A stretch of 64,000 nt of DNA, taken from positions 434,001 through 498,000 of the forward strand of contig WION01000006.1 of NCBI GenBank assembly GCA_015039365.1, written 5' to 3'. Source of the stretch: Amanita rubescens. Taxonomy: Eukaryota; Basidiomycota; Agaricomycetes; Agaricales; Amanitaceae. Both the position numbers and the translations under genes were made by a program. Shown in pieces: positions 1 to 13,193 of this stretch. The first letter of the stretch is position 1. Each line of letters starts with the position of its first letter. The notes under the pieces are model-generated. The model had not been told where the DNA came from, did not search any database, and was given only the letters and a program-made list of their open reading frames with translations.

Positions 1-666
1 TGTTTGAACAACTGAGGGAAAGATAATGACTTCCGAAATTTCGCTATGGGTTAGAAGCTGTTAGAAGGGAAACCAGCGCTGTAAAATAACTGGACTCCCA
101 CGCAAGTGCTGCCGGATTGTCAAGCTTGAATACAGACTAGGACTGCCGCGTACAAAGACCAACTTGCCGTGTTTGGGATCAGGGGGCTTTCTTGAAGAGA
201 CTCGGTGTTGATATACGACGATGTACGGAACAATTAAAGACTGTCGCGAGCATACTGTGCCCGTTTATTCCTGTAATGCAACATGTGGACCGTGGTCTAT
301 TCAGATATATATTCGACGGTGCATCACGTACGGCCGTTGCAGCTCCAACGGAGTTGTTCATTATTACTGTGAGAATCAGCGCAATCCTTGCAGCGCCCTC
401 AACGACAACGTAGAAAGCGCATAGAACTCCGTAACGAGACAGGATAGAAGACACGAAATATAATGGGGGCTACGCCGGTTCGGGTTTCAGGTAAGTGGTT
501 CAGGCACTGCAGGCCAGTTCAATATGTGGGCAAAAATGACACTTTGGAGAATTTTGTTCAGATAAAAAGAGCCGATTTTCCAAAATCGTACGGCTCTACA
601 GTATCAACATGGGAACCAGGAGCGAAGTAGGCATGTTATGACGAATGACCCAATATTTATGATTCA
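1..666. other. No supported gene
   Basis: Only short overlapping reading frames are present, including a 91-codon minus-strand frame at 179-454 with a hydrophobic N-terminal stretch. I recognise no domain and no convincing splice-linked continuation. It could be an exon of a gene lying outside the window on the left. Confidence 0.3.
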
Positions 667-2851
667 TCACAGAAAAGCATGTCGGTGTTTAACCCACAGT
701 GGATGATAAGGTTGGGGACCGAAGAGTAGAGATGCTAAAGCCGAGCATGGAGCGTCAGGCAGGGAACTGGAAAAAAAGAAGCGTTTGCTCACAAATCTAT
801 ACATTTTTGCCATCCTCATACGTAGGAAACACTTTGATGGCACCATCTTTCTCTCTGGGGATAGCCAGGCGTTGTATAGCCCGTGCTCTTTTGGAATGGC
901 TTGCATTAGATGTTGTCTCACGATCTCCCAACCTTGGCCATTATAATGGAGGTCAAGGACGCGGATGAGTTGCTGCAAATGATTGTGAACTGCTGCGTGA
1001 TATGCTCTTGTGTAAACGTCGTCTAGGTTGGGGACAGCAATAGAGTGTCCCGGGAGGCAGTCTAGCTCCACGCCAGTTGAAGCGTAAAGGGTCTCAGGGT
1101 GGATGCGAATTCCACCAAAATCCCGTATAATGAAGCCACGTAACTCCTTGGTTTTGAGATCAAAGCGTGCTAAGCAATTTTGTGGATGAAATTCAAATGC
1201 AACGCCGTTATGAATGATCGACGGCAAGAACGCACGGAAGAAGAGCTGGACAAACCTGCAATGCATATAGTTAGAGCGGACACGCAATAATGATGAGCAG
1301 CACCTGTCGAGCCAATGCCTGCGCTTCTCCTCCGTATCTAATTGAAAGATGCGAATAACAGCAGGTAGATGACCTCCCTCTCCCGTATGCCCGCTCTCAA
1401 GTAATGCGGCGCACACAATAACCTTCTCTCCCCTCCTTTCGCTGTTATTTTCGTGGGCTTCTCGTACTATGGCGCCACAATACTTGGCAACCTCTGGATC
1501 TGGATGCGCGTGTACCACGCTGGCCAACTCCTTAGCAACAGTTACGACGTCAGGATCAAGTTTTAGGCGTGGTACAACTTGAGAAGAAAATCGTGGACCC
1601 AAATATGCGGCCGCCGGTGAAATAGCGCGTACAGCTTGGGTAAGCTTGAGACCAATGGCCAACTTAAGCGAAAACTCGTCATAAGCGTCGGGGACCTGGA
1701 CGGAACTGGTTGAAGTTCGAAATGTACTCGCGACATGTACACAGAGCGCACCGAATACTCTGTTGGGCATGGGCTGATACCATAAACTCTGATGGCAACA
1801 CTTCTATGTCCGGGAACTTGTCTTGAATATGCGAGATCTGGAGTTCGTGAACTGGCATAACAAGACGATCTGCCGGAACTTTTATTTGTGTGCCTGCATG
1901 CCGAGAAGCAGTCTCAATAACAGGCTTGATATACTCCTCGAAATCGTTCGTTATTTTAAGCTGGCTCTTGGGAACTGACACAAAACGCAGCTTTATGTGA
2001 TACAAATTGTAGGTCCCTGGCGCATAGTCAGGTAGGGGAGGCACAAAGTACCGCATCTTGTGCATCTTTTGAACTGTGAGTACTAAGCCATCAGCATGTC
2101 GTAGCACCACAACGAACCGGGTGGGTAGGATGCCCCTCAACAATAGATTGTTCCCACTCAATGCTTGTAGAATGAAACGAAGGAGTCACCGGCGGATTTT
2201 GATATGAATACGCTGCTCTTCCTGTGAGATCGGAGCGGATCGCCACGAAACAGACGCACCTTGCCACTTAACAGAATTAGCGAATTCGTGTGCTACCTCT
2301 TCTGTCAAGTCGCTCGTCAGATTTGCAAATCTGGCATAGAGCCTCCAATAAAAGACAGGGTCCCAACATATTTCAAGCTGTTTTCTTGATTGCGCAAACC
2401 AACCGTGCGCATTGAGGGTATCTAGAATGGCCGTGGCGAAGGCTAGTGGGTTACCGGTTCCATTTCTACATAAATCATTCTTGGAAATCACGAGCGGCAG
2501 CGGAACCATGTCTAACGGATCCAAGAGGGCAATCTCCCTGATCATGGAATTATCTTCGCGATCGGTTAGTACAGGGGTGCCCTGTAGTGGAATGAAAGCA
2601 AAAACGTCTGTGAGCTGCCATTTGGCACTAGTGACTTGAGAAGCTGGGTCATGGAGCAAGACCAAAGCAAAACCCGTAGCGCTGGAATCTGAGAGGGAAA
2701 AGTAAAGAGCGCGGAGGAGGGATTCTGTGACGAGGCAAGAAAGTAGTCGAGCTGTAACGGCGAACTCGGCGCGCTGGAGGGGAGCAAGATGAGCGAGTCT
2801 GGTGGCGTCTGGAATCATGGCGCGGCATTGCGTCCGTATGCATCGTGGCAT
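667..2851 (-). CDS. NRPS-independent siderophore (NIS) synthetase, IucA/IucC family
   Basis: Family members condense citrate or a related carboxylate with amines or alcohols using ATP to build siderophores. The first exon (from 2851, or the internal Met at 2818) holds the N-terminal helices. The diagnostic stretch WEQSIVEGHPTHP follows near 2156-2118, then MHKMRYFVPPLPDY, MPVHELQ and the motif QQSIR. The C-terminal part carries GVAFEFHPQN, the family's H-x-Q-N active-site motif, and IIRDFGGI. Clear introns are 2066-2117 and 1706-1751. The junction before WEQ is uncertain: either a 116-nt intron 2157-2272 or a very short one. The last exon may contain a 26-nt intron near the C-terminus, so the stop at 667 is tentative. 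No transporter or other siderophore gene lies next to it. Family assignment is strong; the product is unknown. Confidence 0.85.
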
Positions 2852-3129
2852 TTACTTTTCGCGTCATTCTATAAAAAGGTCATGTCAGTAGATAGGATAT
2901 TAATAATCAGGTTCGTGGAACTGGAACACTATATAATAGGTACATAACCCAAGTTCAATGCTACGACATATGCATCTCTTGGTGTGTTTGCAATGCGGGT
3001 ACTCTCGTCATGCCATACATTTCGCGGAGTGTTGGGCTGGACATGAATCTCACTTTACTAAGTTCCCCTCTTTGCCTGCCTCTGGAAACCCTAAGGTCGA
3101 AAAAGAACGTGAGGAGGTAAAAAGTGAAG

Positions 3130-3956
3130 CTAAAGCCGATTATCCACTCTAATACCGCTACTCAGATACTCAGAGCCGAACTGCGAGATGCAAGGGCTGT
3201 ACGTACCCCCAACATTTCGGCTTTCGTATAAAGTTATTGCGAAGGCGATAGATAACAGGATGAGGATGCTGGCAATAATGGCTTTTGCAACGTAGGCAAT
3301 TTTAAGATGCCGTACGTGTACAAAATCCTTGCTGAGCCAGCGATACTGTTCATTTATAAGCTTTTTACCTTAATGCTCAACTGCAGATTACCTCGATGAC
3401 AATGAAAATTGCGCTGAATGCAACACCAAGCATGAAAACCAAGAGGAATGCTCTGTGTAAACTAGTGAACCTCCGAGTGTCAAATATAGAAAGGAGGATC
3501 AGTCCTGCGCCCCCGACAATTGATCCTGCAAATGCAAGGATGCTGAGTATTAGTTCCCTCTTGCTCATGATCGGTAACAGCCTTTGACGTATGTAGTTGC
3601 AGTGGTACAGAAAATAGACTCGTAAGCATAAATCTTACCTGCCCGAATGTCTAAGCCACCGTTCGACGGCCAAGGAAAGTACAAATGTCACAGCGGTCAC
3701 CGAACATCCAACAATAAATAGAGGCTTGAGACCAGCAGCACCGATATCGGAAATGAAAGCGATTGACTCTTCTTGGGATGGCAGCCTGGGCCGACCTTCC
3801 GCAAGCCAAGTTATCAACATGGCGAGCAGAGTTCCTGTACTCGTATAAGTGGCACGTACCAAGGCAATTTAAAGAGACACGGGACCAAACCACGTAAGAC
3901 CACCAAGAATGGGTATCCATACATATGCCCAGTGGTACCGCGGACGAGGAAACATG
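3130..3956 (-). CDS. Frag1/DRAM/Sfk1-family multi-span membrane protein
   Basis: Family members are integral membrane proteins; fungal Sfk1 acts at the plasma membrane in phosphoinositide-related signalling. The spliced protein starts MFPRPRYHWAYVWIPILGG at 3956. Further hallmarks are LITWLAEGRPRLPSQ, AFISDIGAAGLKPLF, WLRHSGRL, GGAGLILLSIFDT, VFMLGVAFSAIF and IEYRWLSKD. Three introns fit exactly: 3835-3885, 3582-3638 and 3346-3391, joining hydrophobic segments in frame. The stop at 3130-3132 follows a polar tail after the last membrane span; a further intron at the GTACGTAC near 3202 would change the tail. The gene lies upstream of, and on the same strand as, the siderophore synthetase, about 280 bp away. 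Its specific substrate or partner cannot be read from the sequence. Confidence 0.85.
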
Positions 3957-4928
3957 TTTGATGGGCGAGCAGCAAAGGGCAGAGGTTTACATCTGATAGT
4001 CGGCGCTGAGACTCCAGAGGCGACTTCTTGGGTATTTGATATTTCTGATGATTATGGCTGTAACAGTTAGTAATCTGTGCGTCATACATGTGTCATGTTC
4101 GCCGGTCAGCTGAAGCGGAGGCTTTTACACTTGCGTTATCACTGTGCAGTAATACAAGTCAGGATGTGAGGGTTGTCGGACAACTATCCAAATAGACCAA
4201 GGCGCTTACTATGTAATGGTTATCGTGTTGAGAATGTTGTGTTCGGATGTAGTCCGAACAAATCAGAGGCTGTAAACGTCGAACTTGTCATCATAAGCGT
4301 TTATATTCAACGACCGGTTTTGTCAAAAGATTTTCGGGGGAGTTGGCGTAATTGAATTATATTACTTGATCATGGATGATGGAGGCAGACAGATTGGAAC
4401 ACCCTTCGACTGAGGAAGATGTTGAAAAAGATAAGAACGGGAGATTAGAATAATATGTGGCTTCCGTCGTGGTGCCAATTAGTATCCTAGTAGTACTTCC
4501 GAAAAAATTCTTTGAGCTGGTCTGCACCACCACCTTGTCGCGGTAAAAGAATGAAGTATGCGAGACAAAGTTGCTGATCGGAAAAAAATATATAAATATA
4601 TCACATCTCAAGATATCACAATTTCACAAGCGAAGGCTGATACGCGTTCGCTTATATTAGTTGCTGGGTACATATATCTCATGTCCTCGGATCCGGACTT
4701 GTTTCTCTTGCACAGTTCGTCCACCTGGGACCACCTACCTTGCTACAGGACCCTAGCGCATCTACACCAAGTGATTTTCATCAACAGCTGTGTTAATGGT
4801 AGTACATAATACACAAGGTGGAAGCAAGTAACAAAAAGAATCCAGCGGTATAAGCAGTTTGACCCAGAATCAAGATCGGCTGCAGTCTCAAAGCTAACAA
4901 GTAATGGATCGGAAGGCGCCGAACGACG
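3957..4928. other. Intergenic region, no gene seen
   Basis: About 970 bp between the start of the membrane protein and the stop of the DSBA-like gene, both on the minus strand. It should hold the promoter of the former and the 3' end of the latter. Several frames of 60-90 codons exist, but none resembles a known protein or links to another by splicing. Confidence 0.4.
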
Positions 4929-5860
4929 TCATGTACAGATTCCAGTCTCCACTGCTGCGGAAGGCATAGGGGACGGAGCTGCACAAGTACCTGCTGCAGC
5001 GAGTTTCTTGAAGATCTGCGACGTTTATTAGGCGGTCAAACATGGTTGTAAGGCACTTATTTACCTGTATATACACGTCGGCTGACTGGCCTCCGGTAAC
5101 TGCCCATTTACCGTCGATTATAGTGATTGGGACACCGGTAATCCCCTTGGAACGTGCGGCTGTACACATGTCGTTAACTTCCTTCTCCAGTTCGTCCGAC
5201 TCCAGAAACCTGAGTGCCTGGTTAAACATGGGATCAAAATGGGAAAGGATCATCTGGAAAATAAGGTTCACCTCGTTCTTCGGCATCATTCCGACATTCT
5301 GGGCGATATCGGCTAGGACATTATTGTCGGCAATATCTTGACCATCTTCCAAATAAGCCTTGAACAAAGCGCAGATCACTGGCACCTGTAGTTCTTGGCC
5401 ACCGATTCTGTAGGCTTTTTGACAAAGGCGATGAGCTCTCGTGGATTGGCTCATGACGCCGTGAAATTGACTGCCAAAACTATGAGGGAAAACGTATGTT
5501 GCAGTCGATCGAAGAACGCACATAGGGATACCCTTCTCCTCCGCCCATTTGGAGATTGCCATTTCAAGTTTTGAGAACTGCTCTCGTCCGATCCATCGCG
5601 TCATGAAAGTCTTCTTATCCACTTTGGGTGCACTTTCAGACAAACAAGTGGGACCGATAAGCCGGAAAGGTAGATGTTCGAGTTCAAATTCGAGAGGAAG
5701 ATTGAGATTGTCTTTGCAGTAGGTTATAGCATTTAGGAGTTCGTGTTGGGTTATGCAACAATTTGCGCAGACCTGAAGAAATTTCAGTGGTGCATAGAAC
5801 GGGATAGACAGTGCATACGAAATCGGTTATGACCGTCAGTTTGACGACTCGAGCTGCCAT
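4929..5860 (-). CDS. DSBA-fold thioredoxin-like oxidoreductase (FrnE-like)
   Basis: Exon 1 (5819-5860) encodes MAARVVKLTVITDF. Removing intron 5773-5818 joins it to VCANCCITQHELL, giving the family's N-terminal beta strand followed by a C-A-N-C redox centre. The rest is the helical insertion and the return of the thioredoxin fold: RIGGQELQVPVICALFKAYL, then KGITGVPITIIDGKWAVTGG with the cis-proline VP typical of thioredoxin folds. Intron 5016-5064 leads to a short alanine-rich tail ending at 4929. FrnE/2-hydroxychromene-2-carboxylate isomerase-type DSBA proteins act as oxidoreductases or glutathione-dependent isomerases; the CxxC argues for redox activity. No signal peptide is seen, so it is probably cytosolic. 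Start, introns and stop are all mutually consistent. Confidence 0.88.
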
Positions 5861-6213
5861 TGGAAGCGCGCCCTGGGTAAAGTGAGACTTTGAGCGGAAA
5901 CTAGGGTAGAAGGTCATGCTAAGGATGCATGCAGACCTTGGGTGTAGGATAATGACGAAGATATACACGAGACAAATCTAGGGGTCGCTGCTGACAAGTA
6001 CAACGGAGAACGGAAAGTTAATCATAGAACAGCCGCTGACTGAGCCGATCTCATCTGAAATACTACCAATTTACTCTTTGTCATATATCACATGTCACAT
6101 CCGTCACGAAATTGGTCAGATTTCCCGCGGCTCCCGCTTAACATTACTCATTGTACGCTGTGGCACCCACGCATTCGGTATTGTGGCTGGCATACTTACT
6201 CGTCTCCCTTTCA
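5861..6213. other. Intergenic region
   Basis: About 350 bp between the DSBA-like start and the stop of the F-box gene. It presumably holds the DSBA-like promoter and the F-box 3' UTR. I see no gene in it. Confidence 0.4.
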
Positions 6214-7590
6214 TCAAAAATCATCAGGATCATGAAATTCGAGCCCTGGTGGCCATGGTTCCTCCGTATCATGACTCTCCACCACCACGCGGTTGCATAG
6301 CCATTCAAGACGATCCTTGTTCTTGAGTACGTTTCGTCCACGTCTATTTAAACGTACGCAAACGAGAGGATGTCCGGCATTTCGGCGTTCCTCAACCATG
6401 TCGCAAAATATCTTAACGTTAGCCGGAATGAGATCATAGATCGTCATCGTCTTGAGATCCGGCCATTTGAGCTCTCCACTTGTGTCTTCCAATAGAGCAT
6501 AAAGCGCTTCCACGGACTGATCCATCATCAGGGATGTGACAGCTGGTAAAGTTTGTGTCACATCCCACAGCTCATTTGTTGAGAGTGGGCATGATTCAAA
6601 TGCGATGGACCGGACGGAGGGTAGTGGCACGGAGTTGAAGTCCTCGATGTTCCGTAGATGAAGTGATTCAACGACGGGCAGGTCTACAAGCGGCAAGATG
6701 ATGCCAGACTGACTGTCCTCGTCACAGATACGCAACCGTCTGAGCGACGTCAGAACAGGATTGTATCCATCTTGGGAAGGATTGATGGAGAGTTGACTTA
6801 TTGACAGGTTGACCAAACACTGCATGGTTGCCATCAGCGTACGGAATTGCTGCTGTGTCATATGTATCGATCGACACCCTTCAAGGTGCAGCGTGCGTAT
6901 ATTGCTCATGGGGGGCTGGAGCATCCAAAGCGCAGTTCCTGACAGCCTGACAAATGACAAAGACGGCGCGAAAGGGAGGATTTGCGGAAGAAGACTAGGA
7001 ACATTCATGTAGAGCTGCGGGCTGGCATCCTGGGGAAGATTTGTCCTTATAGACAGATACTCCAGCATGGGAACATCAAGGTTGTGCATGGCATTATGAA
7101 AGGATAGACTACATGACGAAGAGGTTATGAGGCAGAGCTGCCTCCATCTTGAAGCATGCGGAAGTAAGAGATCGAGTACTTGATCTGTGGTGTGACAAGA
7201 AATAAAGAGATCGAGAGGGAAAGGATGAGATCTAGAGAGATAAGTGCAGAGTCTGTGGAGAGCAGGGGGAGAGTGGGGAGGGACGTCAAGGTTAATGGTG
7301 TTCCACAAATTCGGAAGAGTAATTGCGATGTCGCGCCAGCGAGTACAGACTTGAGAAGCGACGCGTTCAAAGGCGGGAGAAGAGCGCCAAATCTGGCGGG
7401 CGTGAGCGAAGATTCGGGAGAGGAGCTCCGGAGGAAGCCGAAGTACGGGAGCGTGTTGAGTGAGGGCGTGGTAACGGGCTTGTACGTCGGCGAGCTCGGC
7501 ATCGAGGGAGGAGAGGGCGGTGAGGAGGGCGGTACGGCGGAGCAGGAGCTGTGCGCGTAAATCGGCAAGAGCGTTCTCGGGAGACGGCAT
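6214..7590 (-). CDS. F-box-like / leucine-rich repeat protein
   Basis: A single open exon encodes about 458 residues from MPSPENALADLRAQLL. A coiled-coil-like N-terminus with regularly spaced Leu and Ala is followed by the F-box, recognisable as HAPVLRLPPELLSRIFAHA and then VCTRWRDIAITLPNLWNTI. The remainder has irregular leucine-rich segments ending in WPPGLEFHDPDDF. Such proteins are greatly expanded in Agaricomycetes and are thought to recruit substrates to SCF ubiquitin ligases through Skp1; the substrate cannot be inferred. An in-frame Met five codons upstream (7605) is possible, but MPSPEN is the usual start in this family. It is divergent from the casein kinase gene. Confidence 0.85.
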   Translation of the reverse strand: MPSPENALADLRAQLLLRRTALLTALSSLDAELADVQARYHALTQHAPVLRLPPELLSRIFAHARQIWRSSPAFERVASQVCTRWRDIAITLPNLWNTINLDVPPHSPPALHRLCTYLSRSHPFPLDLFISCHTTDQVLDLLLPHASRWRQLCLITSSSCSLSFHNAMHNLDVPMLEYLSIRTNLPQDASPQLYMNVPSLLPQILPFAPSLSFVRLSGTALWMLQPPMSNIRTLHLEGCRSIHMTQQQFRTLMATMQCLVNLSISQLSINPSQDGYNPVLTSLRRLRICDEDSQSGIILPLVDLPVVESLHLRNIEDFNSVPLPSVRSIAFESCPLSTNELWDVTQTLPAVTSLMMDQSVEALYALLEDTSGELKWPDLKTMTIYDLIPANVKIFCDMVEERRNAGHPLVCVRLNRRGRNVLKNKDRLEWLCNRVVVESHDTEEPWPPGLEFHDPDDF

Positions 7591-7659
7591 GTATGTATAT
7601 TTCAAACTCCGCTACGTTTCTTGTCCTCTTCTCTCTGTGCTGTGTGGTCCTCCTCTTCA
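7591..7659. promoter_or_regulatory. Very short divergent promoter (F-box / CK1)
   Basis: Only 69 bp separate the two divergent start codons. The stretch is rich in CT on the plus strand, a common feature of fungal promoters and 5' UTRs. Either both genes share this promoter or their 5' UTRs reach into each other. Confidence 0.5.
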
Positions 7660-9578
7660 ATGACCACTCCCCACGTCATCGCTTCCTCTTCCTCCCATCC
7701 CTCTCAGTCCCTCACCGCTTCCAATGTCATCGGTGGTCACTACCGCGTTGGCAAGAAAATCGGAGAGGGCTCCTTTGGCGTCGTCTTCGAGGGTAAGTAT
7801 CTCTCCTGGGCCCCCTTCTTCTTTTCATCCCTCTTCTAGGCACTAAGCTGCCTTCAAACACCCCCGTCGCCATAAAATTTGTATGTCCCTCCCCCCCCTT
7901 CATTCATCTTCTTATATCCCTCTAGGAACCCCGGAAATCCGATGCCCCCCAACTCCGAGACGAATTCCGTTCCTATAGGACGTTGGACCTAACACGTGTG
8001 TGCTTTACTCGTTCCTGCTTGCTCCCTCTGACACATCTTCACAGCCGGCATCCCCCAAGTCCACCACTTTGGTCACGAGGGTCTCCACAACGTGCTCGTC
8101 ATCGACCTTCTCGGTCCCAATCTGGAGGATCTTTTTGATATGTGCGGGCGCAAATTTTCAATCAAGACAGTATGCATGGCTGCCAAACAGATGGTACATT
8201 TTTATTTTGGGCGTCCCAAGCTAGTTTTAATCGTGCCACTAGATTACACGCGTCCAAGCTGTACATGACAAGTCTCTGATTTACCGCGACATCAAGCCCG
8301 ACAACTTTCTGATTGGTGTTCCTGGAACCAAGAACGCCAATTTAATTCACATCATCGGTATGCCGCTCTCTTCTTGACCCCACGTATTTTGTTTGAACAA
8401 TTAAAGATTTTGGCATGGCAAAACACTACAGGGACCCCAAAACCAAGATCCATATTCCATATCGCGAGCGCAAGTCGCTCTCCGGTACTGCACGTTACAT
8501 GTCCATAAATACCCATCTTGGACGAGAACAATCTCGCCGGGATGATTTAGAGTCCCTTGGTCACGTTTTCATGTATTTCCTGCGCGGTGGGCTACCGTGG
8601 CAGGGACTCAGGGCCGCGACCAACAAACAAAAGTACGAAAAGATCGGCGAGAAGAAGCAAAACACTCCCATAAGCGAGTTGTGCGATGGCTTCCCAGGTA
8701 ACAGTGATCCCATATCATTGCACCACTTTTCCCTAATTTGGTATTAGAGGAGTTTGCGATCTATATGAATTACGTTCGAAAATTAGGTTTCGAGGAGACA
8801 CCAGATTATGATTTCCTCCGTGAATTGTTTACAAAAGTCATGAAGACCATCGGCGAGCCGGAAGACGGTGTCTACGATTGGATGCTTTTGAATGGAGGTA
8901 AAGGCTGGGAAGCTAGCGCGGTACGTCGTACATCTTACTTAACCGTCTCAATATAGCTAAACTTGTCTCAAGAAGCCACATGTTCACTCTTCTGCTACAC
9001 CTGGCCGCGAACATCGGCGTGAGAGAGATGCTGGTGCTCACCGACGAGCTTCACGCCAACTTCAAGATAATGCTCCTCCACTAGTTTTGAGTCCTGCTCC
9101 CGCACATGTCGGCAAGACGCGCCGTGCGAATGACAGAGGCAACAACTCACGTGAAGCCAATAGCGTACAACCTCTGGTGTCGACCAGTCGGCGGCCGAGC
9201 CAACAGCGTGACACAAATCCCCTTGGCTCTTCAGGTCTTGCAACTCCACATCCCTACGCTGCAGCACCAAGTCCGAATGCATACCGTACCTCGACCGGTG
9301 CTGCATACGGTCGTCACTCTCCTAATACTCCAATGCATCCTCTTCCGAACGGTAATGCCCTACATCCTAATGTGCCAGAACCGTACGGCTATGGACGCGA
9401 CCAACTCGTAAAGGCAGGCACAACGTCCAGGGAGAACATGGCCGGCAATGCACTTCCAACTATGGCTGCTGTCCGAGGCATGGGCATGTATGATGGCGAC
9501 CATATGCAGCGCATCGAACGCGACGAAGGCAGTCATGGAAGAAAAGGTTTTTGGAGTATATTATGTTGTCGTGGGTGA
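7660..9578 (+). CDS. Casein kinase 1, YCK type, C-terminally palmitoylated
   Basis: The protein starts [12 protein letters not shown]. Removing introns 7793-7839, 7881-7925, 7996-8044, 8194-8242, 8358-8406, 8698-8747 and 8921-8972 gives a continuous kinase. It has the glycine loop [12 protein letters not shown], the ATP lysine in VAIKF, the CK1 catalytic loop [23 protein letters not shown], and the CK1 signature [14 protein letters not shown]...[11 protein letters not shown] low-complexity Ser/Pro/Gln tail ends in FWSILCCRG; the terminal Cys-Cys is the palmitoylation signal of yeast Yck1/Yck2, so plasma-membrane attachment is expected. Such kinases act in nutrient sensing, endocytosis and morphogenesis. 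All residues needed for activity are visible. Confidence 0.95.
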
Positions 9579-9916
9579 TTTCTCGCCTCATGCCACCACG
9601 CACCGGCTGCGTGTTCCAAAGTTCCAAACATTTGCGTAAGTCAACTGCCTCCGTTTTGCATATACCTAGAGTAGAAACCCTCTGCTAATACTTCACGACT
9701 GTTATGACCTTTTCCCTCCTGCTAATTACCTACTCTCGTTTAACCCTGGTTACCCTCATCATTTGCATTCATATTCAATTGTACATCTGGGCTTCACAGG
9801 CTTGCCTGCTCTGGACGTCACTCTTTTTATTATTGTATCATGTGTAGGTACTGAATCAGAAATAAAAGGAATCATACCAATGCTTAGTAATCGAACCACG
9901 TTCTTCTCCACATATT
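9579..9916. promoter_or_regulatory. CK1 3' region and PFKFB promoter
   Basis: About 340 bp between two tandem genes. The right half is CT-rich and presumably contains the PFKFB promoter. No reading frame of note. Confidence 0.35.
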
Positions 9917-12281
<2,365 letters not shown>

Positions 12282-12410
12282 AATCCCTGGCAATTGGTCG
12301 TTGAAATGGTACGAGAACCGTGTAACCATATAACGCATTTGTACCCCAACTTTCCCACATATCAGTGCGGGGTATTATAAGTGTACACGTGTCTGCCCCC
12401 GCTCTCTATC

Positions 12411-12911
12411 ATGTTCCGCCCTCTCGCAGCCCGCGCCCTCCTTTTCTCCCGCTCCTCCACTCGTTTTTTCCACAGCCCTTATGTCGTCCTTCGCGACTCA
12501 CGTTTGGCTCACCCACTCGTGTCCCTCGAAGTCTCGTCTATGAATGAGAAACAAAATGATCACTCAGCAGAGCCGTTTCTCACGCACGCTGGCACCCGCA
12601 CTTACGTCGTCTCCGAGCCAGACGCGACGTCTAAACACTACGAGGTGCCATCAGGCGCTTACCCCACATCGGGGCACGTCGGCTCTGTGCCATCCGAAAC
12701 CAGCTCGGCTCGACCCACAACAATGCACACTATAACCAGAAACGAGGACGGTACCGGGGAGAGTTCGGCGATCAGGTCTGAGAGTGTCCCTGAGGAATCG
12801 GGCAACAACCTTGTTGAGGGAGATGGACAGCGAGGATCACGGAGATCGGCGCCAACAGCTGATGTAGCACCTCAGGGAGGTCTTGCAAATGCATGGAGGA
12901 CAAGGAGATAA
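12411..12911 (+). CDS. Small protein with mitochondrial-type presequence
   Basis: A single exon of 166 codons starts MFRPLAARALLFSRSSTRFF. The N-terminus is basic, with Arg and hydroxylated residues and no acids, as in mitochondrial targeting sequences. The rest is hydrophilic, low in hydrophobic residues and probably disordered, ending NAWRTRR. I recognise no domain. It lies 130 bp downstream of the PFKFB stop on the same strand and converges on ERG24. An in-frame Met 10 codons upstream would spoil the presequence, so 12411 was chosen. Codon use and length support a real gene; the function is unknown. Confidence 0.6.
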   Translation: MFRPLAARALLFSRSSTRFFHSPYVVLRDSRLAHPLVSLEVSSMNEKQNDHSAEPFLTHAGTRTYVVSEPDATSKHYEVPSGAYPTSGHVGSVPSETSSARPTTMHTITRNEDGTGESSAIRSESVPEESGNNLVEGDGQRGSRRSAPTADVAPQGGLANAWRTRR

Positions 12912-13193
12912 AAATATGAGGATGTGGCTTTTATTGGCGAAATACAAGTGTATTATAGTTCGTTATTCGTGTATATGTTTTCAATGCTTGAAGCCATTAT
13001 GCATTATGACTTTGTTTCCAGGGAACGCTGGCATTCCTCCGCAGTGTTATTTTTTTTGCCATGCATCGTTTAAGTAAGGCACCTATGGAGGTGATCCATC
13101 TTTGGCCTGGTGATTGGGTCGCCTAGAATTTTTCATTCAATGGTTTTAAAAGAAGAAATAGTAGATCGAGAACCGGAAAGCTTGTAATCTAGC

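Noticed and set aside
7125..7568. Long frames on both strands overlapping the F-box gene
   Set aside because: They are shadows of the F-box coding frame, with no domain and unlikely composition.
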